The translations under genes and the position numbers were made by a program. The notes under the pieces were generated by a model. It had not been told where the DNA came from. It saw only the letters and a list, made by a program, of their open reading frames with translations, and made no database searches. 7,170 nucleotides of DNA from Acidobacteriota bacterium (GTDB lineage: Bacteria; Acidobacteriota; UBA4820; DSQY01). The stretch is from assembly GCA_021814355.1 (NCBI GenBank), contig JAKAIJ010000009.1, forward strand, positions 9,414 to 16,583, in the 5' to 3' direction. Below are positions 4,180-7,170 of this stretch, one piece after another. The stretch's first letter is position 1; every line of letters starts with the position of its first letter.

Positions 4180-5826
4180 ATGAAGGCCTCGGACCTCCTC
4201 GTGCGCTGTCTCGAAGCGGAGGGAGTGCGCGTCATCTTCGGGCTTCCGGGGGAGGAGAACGAGGACCTCCTGTTCTCCCTGCGGGGGTCCTCCGTCCGCT
4301 TCGTCTCCTGCCGCCACGAGCAGGGGGCCGCCTTCATGGCGGACATCTGGGGGCGCCTCACGGGCCGGGCGGGGGTCTGCCTCTCCACCCTCGGCCCCGG
4401 CGCCACCAACCTGGTGACGGGGATCGCCGACGCGCACCTCGACAAGGCGCCCCTCGTGGCGCTCACCGGGCAGGGGGGCGTGGAGCGCCTCCACAAGGAG
4501 AGCCACCAGGCGATTGACGTCGTGGGGATGCTGCGGCCCCTGGTCAAGTGGAACACCTCCATCTCCCGGCCCGGCGTCATCCCGGAGGTGGTCCGGAAGG
4601 CCTTCAAGCTGGCCGAGATGGAGAAGCCGGGGGCGACCCACCTCGAGCTCCCCGAGGACGTGGCCAAGCTGGAGACCGACGCGGAGCCCCTCGTCCCCCG
4701 GAGGGTGCGCCGCCCCTCCCCAGACTACAAGGCGCTGGAGACGGCGGTGGAGGTGCTGCGCTCGGCCCGCCACCCGCTCATCCTCGCGGGCAACGGCGCC
4801 ATCCGGAAGCGGGCGTCGAGCCACCTGCGCCGCCTGGTCGAGTACACGGGCATCCCCGTCGTCAACACCTTCATGGGAAAGGGGGCGGTCTCGGCCCGGG
4901 ACCCCAGGAGCCTCCTCTCGGTGGGCATGGTGGCCCGCGACCACGTGCAGGCCGCCTTCGACCGCGCCGACGTGGTGCTGGCGGTGGGCTACGACGCCGC
5001 CGAGTACGACCCGAAGATCTGGAACCAGGCGCGGCGCGCCCGGATCGTCAGCCTGGACTTCGAGCCCGCCGAGGTGGACGGCCACTACCAGCCCGAGGTG
5101 GAGCTGGTGGCCGACGTCTCTGGCTCGCTCTGGGCGCTGGACCGCCGCGTGCGCGAGCTGGGGCTGCGGTTCGGGAACTGGGCCCTGCCGCTGCGGCGCC
5201 GCATCCTCGACGACCTGGCGCTCTACGCGCCGGCCGAGGGCGCTCCCCTCACGGTTCCGGGGTGCCTGGCCCTCCTGCGGGAGGTGATGGGGGACGAGGA
5301 CGTGCTCCTTTCCGACGTGGGGAGCCACAAGGTCTGGATCGCACGCAACTTTCCGGCCTACGAGCCCAACACGGTCCTGATCTCCAACGGCCTCGCGAGC
5401 ATGGGGGTCTCCCTGCCCGGCGGGGTGGCCGCCAAGCTCGCCCTCCCGGACCGGCGCGTGGTGTGCGCCATGGGGGACGGGGGGTTCCTCATGAACGTCC
5501 AGGAGATCGAGACGGCCACCCGCGCGGGGGTCTCCTTTCCCATTCTCGTCTTCGACGACGGCGGCTACGGCCTCATCCGGTGGAAGCAGCGGGACCACCG
5601 GGGCGGGAGCGTGGGGACCGACCTCGCCAACCCCGACTTCGCGGCCCTGGCGGAGAGCTTCGGCATCCGGGGGTACGCCCCCGGGACCGTCGCCGAGCTG
5701 CGGGCTGTCCTGCGCGAGGTGGTGCCCGCCCAGCAAATGTGCGTGGTGGCCGTGGCGGTGGACCCCTCCTGCGACGAGGCGCTGACGCGGAGGCTGGCCT
5801 CGGAGGCCGGCTGCCCCCTGTTCTGA
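4180..5826 (+). CDS. ThDP enzyme, probable 2-oxoglutarate decarboxylase (acetolactate synthase-like)
   Basis: This 548-residue protein has the three-domain ThDP fold. The Pyr domain carries GLPGEEN (21-27) and RHEQGAAFMA, with E47 the expected ThDP-activating glutamate. A central domain contains VNTFMGKGA (about 228-236) and AVGYDAAEYDP. The PP domain carries GDGGFLMN (432-439), then FDDGGYGLIRWKQ (458-470) as the metal-binding half. Automatic tools would call it acetolactate synthase large subunit. However, GEEN, HKESHQ (105-110), VKWN, SDVGSHKVWIAR and the RWKQ block recall the cyanobacterial 2-oxoglutarate decarboxylase, and an SSADH gene follows 37 bases later. The predicted reaction is 2-oxoglutarate to succinate semialdehyde plus CO2. 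No small-subunit (ilvH/ilvN) gene is adjacent. The start at 4180 is preferred over 4114 because homologues begin MKASDLL and a GGAAAGGGG lies just before it. ThDP family is certain; substrate is inferred. Confidence 0.8.
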   Translation: MKASDLLVRCLEAEGVRVIFGLPGEENEDLLFSLRGSSVRFVSCRHEQGAAFMADIWGRLTGRAGVCLSTLGPGATNLVTGIADAHLDKAPLVALTGQGGVERLHKESHQAIDVVGMLRPLVKWNTSISRPGVIPEVVRKAFKLAEMEKPGATHLELPEDVAKLETDAEPLVPRRVRRPSPDYKALETAVEVLRSARHPLILAGNGAIRKRASSHLRRLVEYTGIPVVNTFMGKGAVSARDPRSLLSVGMVARDHVQAAFDRADVVLAVGYDAAEYDPKIWNQARRARIVSLDFEPAEVDGHYQPEVELVADVSGSLWALDRRVRELGLRFGNWALPLRRRILDDLALYAPAEGAPLTVPGCLALLREVMGDEDVLLSDVGSHKVWIARNFPAYEPNTVLISNGLASMGVSLPGGVAAKLALPDRRVVCAMGDGGFLMNVQEIETATRAGVSFPILVFDDGGYGLIRWKQRDHRGGSVGTDLANPDFAALAESFGIRGYAPGTVAELRAVLREVVPAQQMCVVAVAVDPSCDEALTRRLASEAGCPLF

Positions 5827-5834
5827 AGCGAAAC

Positions 5835-5850
5835 GGCGGCGGACGCCGCC
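5835..5850 (+). promoter_or_regulatory. Intercistronic hairpin upstream of the dehydrogenase
   Basis: GGCGGC (5835-5840) and GCCGCC (5845-5850) form a perfect 6-bp GC stem with loop GGAC. It fills the 37-base gap of the operon and ends two bases before the GAGGTGGAG ribosome site of the next gene. It may set translation or mRNA stability of the second gene; there is no T run. Confidence 0.45.
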
Positions 5851-5863
5851 ACGAGGTGGAGCC

Positions 5864-7170
5864 ATGAGAGCCCTCAATCCGGCGACCGGCCAGACGATCC
5901 GGGACTACCCGGAGCACACCCCCGGCGAGGTCCGGAACCTTGTGGACCTCTCCCACCGGGCCTTCCTCGAGTGGCGCGAGACCTCCTTTGCCCACCGCGC
6001 CGCACGGATGAGGGAGGCGGCGCGGGTCCTGCGCGACGAGCGCGGGACCTGGGCGAGGATCATGACCGACGAGATGGGAAAGACCCTCGCGTCGGCCGCG
6101 GCCGAGGTGGACAAGTGCGCCTGGGTCTGCGAGTATTACGCCGAGAACGCCGAGCGGTTCCTCTCGCCGGAGCCGGCCCCCACGGACGCCTCCGAGAGCT
6201 TCGTGCGGTTCGACCCGCTGGGGGTGGTGTTCGCGGTCATGCCGTGGAACTTCCCCTTCTGGCAGGTCTTCCGGTTCGCGGCGCCGGGGCTCATGGCGGG
6301 CAACGTGGGGCTGCTCAAGCACGCCTCCAACGTGCCCGGCTGCGCCCTCGCCATCGAGACCGTCTTCCGCAGGGCGGGGTTTCCGCAGGGAGCCTTCACG
6401 ACCCTCCTGGTCGGCTCGGCCGCGGTGGCCGACGTGGTGCGCCACCCCGCGGTCCGCGCCGTGACGCTCACCGGGAGCGAGCCCGCGGGCGCCGCCGTCG
6501 CCGCGCTGGCCGGCTCGCTGCTCAAGAAGACCGTCCTCGAGCTCGGCGGGTCCGACCCTTTCCTCGTCCTGCGCGATGCGGAGGTGGAGGCCGCGGCCGT
6601 CGAGGCGGCGAAGGCCCGGTGCATCAACGCGGGCCAGTCCTGCATCGCCGCCAAGCGCTTCATCGTCGAGGAGCCGGTGGCGGCGCGCTTCGAGGGGGCC
6701 TTCACGGCGGCCATGGAGGCGCTGAGGGTGGGGGACCCGCTCGACGAGGCCACGGACCTCGGGCCCATGGCCCGAGAGGACCTCCTCGAGGAGCTCCACG
6801 GCCAGGTGCGGAGGTCCGTGGCGGCGGGGGCGCGCCTGCTCACGGGCGGCCACCGGATCGAGAGGCCCGGTTGCTACTACGCCCCCACGGTCCTCTCGGA
6901 CGTGGAGCCCGGCAACCCCGCCTTCGAGGAGGAGACCTTCGGGCCCGTGGGGGCCGTCGTGCGGGCCCGCGACGCCGAGCACGCCGTGGAGCTGGCCAAC
7001 CGCTCCCGGTTCGGCCTGGGGGCGAGCATCTGGACCGCGAAGCCGGCCGTCGGGAGGGCGCTCGCGGCGCGGGTGGAGTCGGGGGCGGTGTTCGTGAACG
7101 GCCCCGTGAAAAGCGACCCCCGCCTTCCCTTCGGCGGGGTCAAGGCCTCGGGCGACGGCCGGGAGCTCGC
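5864..7170 (+). CDS. Succinate-semialdehyde dehydrogenase (3' truncated by window)
   Basis: 435 residues are visible; about 20 C-terminal residues lie past the right edge. It is an aldehyde dehydrogenase oxidising succinate semialdehyde to succinate with NAD(P)+. Seen in order: NPATGQ at the N terminus, MPWNFPFWQ (126-134) with oxyanion-hole N129, LLKHASN with cofactor-binding K152, TGSEPAGA (203-210), ELGGSDPF with general base E226, NAGQSCIAAKRF with nucleophile C260, and EETFGP (356-361). The blocks FWQVFRFAAPGLMAGN, KHASNVPGCALAIE and NGPVKSDPRLPFGG are, from memory, those of the short SSADH group (about 455 aa) that includes the cyanobacterial enzyme. The ATG at 5864 has GAGGTG five bases before it. 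It is co-directional with, and 37 bases behind, the ThDP decarboxylase that would supply its substrate. Confidence 0.93.
   Translation, partial: MRALNPATGQTIRDYPEHTPGEVRNLVDLSHRAFLEWRETSFAHRAARMREAARVLRDERGTWARIMTDEMGKTLASAAAEVDKCAWVCEYYAENAERFLSPEPAPTDASESFVRFDPLGVVFAVMPWNFPFWQVFRFAAPGLMAGNVGLLKHASNVPGCALAIETVFRRAGFPQGAFTTLLVGSAAVADVVRHPAVRAVTLTGSEPAGAAVAALAGSLLKKTVLELGGSDPFLVLRDAEVEAAAVEAAKARCINAGQSCIAAKRFIVEEPVAARFEGAFTAAMEALRVGDPLDEATDLGPMAREDLLEELHGQVRRSVAAGARLLTGGHRIERPGCYYAPTVLSDVEPGNPAFEEETFGPVGAVVRARDAEHAVELANRSRFGLGASIWTAKPAVGRALAARVESGAVFVNGPVKSDPRLPFGGVKASGDGREL

Noticed and set aside
2970..4667. 565-residue minus-strand open frame across three genes
   Set aside because: It overlaps SDR, ispH and decarboxylase coding DNA in the wrong frame and shows only compositional bias.
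4180..5826. Anabolic acetohydroxyacid synthase (ilvB) for branched-chain amino acids
   Set aside because: No small subunit or ilvC nearby, and the neighbour is an SSADH; motif blocks fit the 2-oxoglutarate decarboxylase group better. It remains the main alternative.
4141..5877. 578-residue minus-strand open frame opposite the decarboxylase
   Set aside because: Antisense shadow with no domain; the plus-strand frame has all ThDP motifs.

Overview
This is a GC-rich bacterial window with long open shadow frames on the non-coding strands and CCA-encoding tRNA genes. ispH of the MEP isoprenoid pathway and sigma70-like promoters point to a Gram-negative-type bacterium such as Acidobacteriota, Myxococcota/Desulfobacterota or a related uncultured lineage. 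The sequence alone does not settle the phylum.

Layout. Positions 1-434 hold the 3' end of an ankyrin-repeat protein gene, followed by a likely terminator. Positions 538-1422 form a tRNA locus. It has tRNA-Lys(CTT) on the plus strand and, facing it, a minus-strand unit of tRNA-Lys(TTT) followed by tRNA-Glu(TTC). Each unit has its own near-consensus promoter. The 560 bases between the converging units (650-1211) hold no credible protein gene. They contain three diverged copies of a hairpin-rich element of roughly 140-205 bp, each oriented with the tRNA upstream of it. Two of them are separated by an exact 23-bp copy of the tRNA-Glu 3' end. This is the least explained part of the window.

Positions 1534-3051 encode a YbjT-like atypical SDR with a C-terminal DUF2867 domain, read from a promoter that predicts a leaderless mRNA. 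Convergent to it, 3131-3982 (minus) encodes IspH with all three Fe-S cysteines.

Positions 4180-7170 carry a two-gene operon: a ThDP-dependent enzyme that would routinely be annotated as acetolactate synthase, then an NAD(P)-dependent succinate-semialdehyde dehydrogenase cut by the right edge. Both proteins resemble, from memory, the cyanobacterial 2-oxoglutarate decarboxylase/succinate-semialdehyde dehydrogenase pair. Together they would take 2-oxoglutarate to succinate without 2-oxoglutarate dehydrogenase or succinyl-CoA. This metabolic reading is an inference from motifs and gene order.
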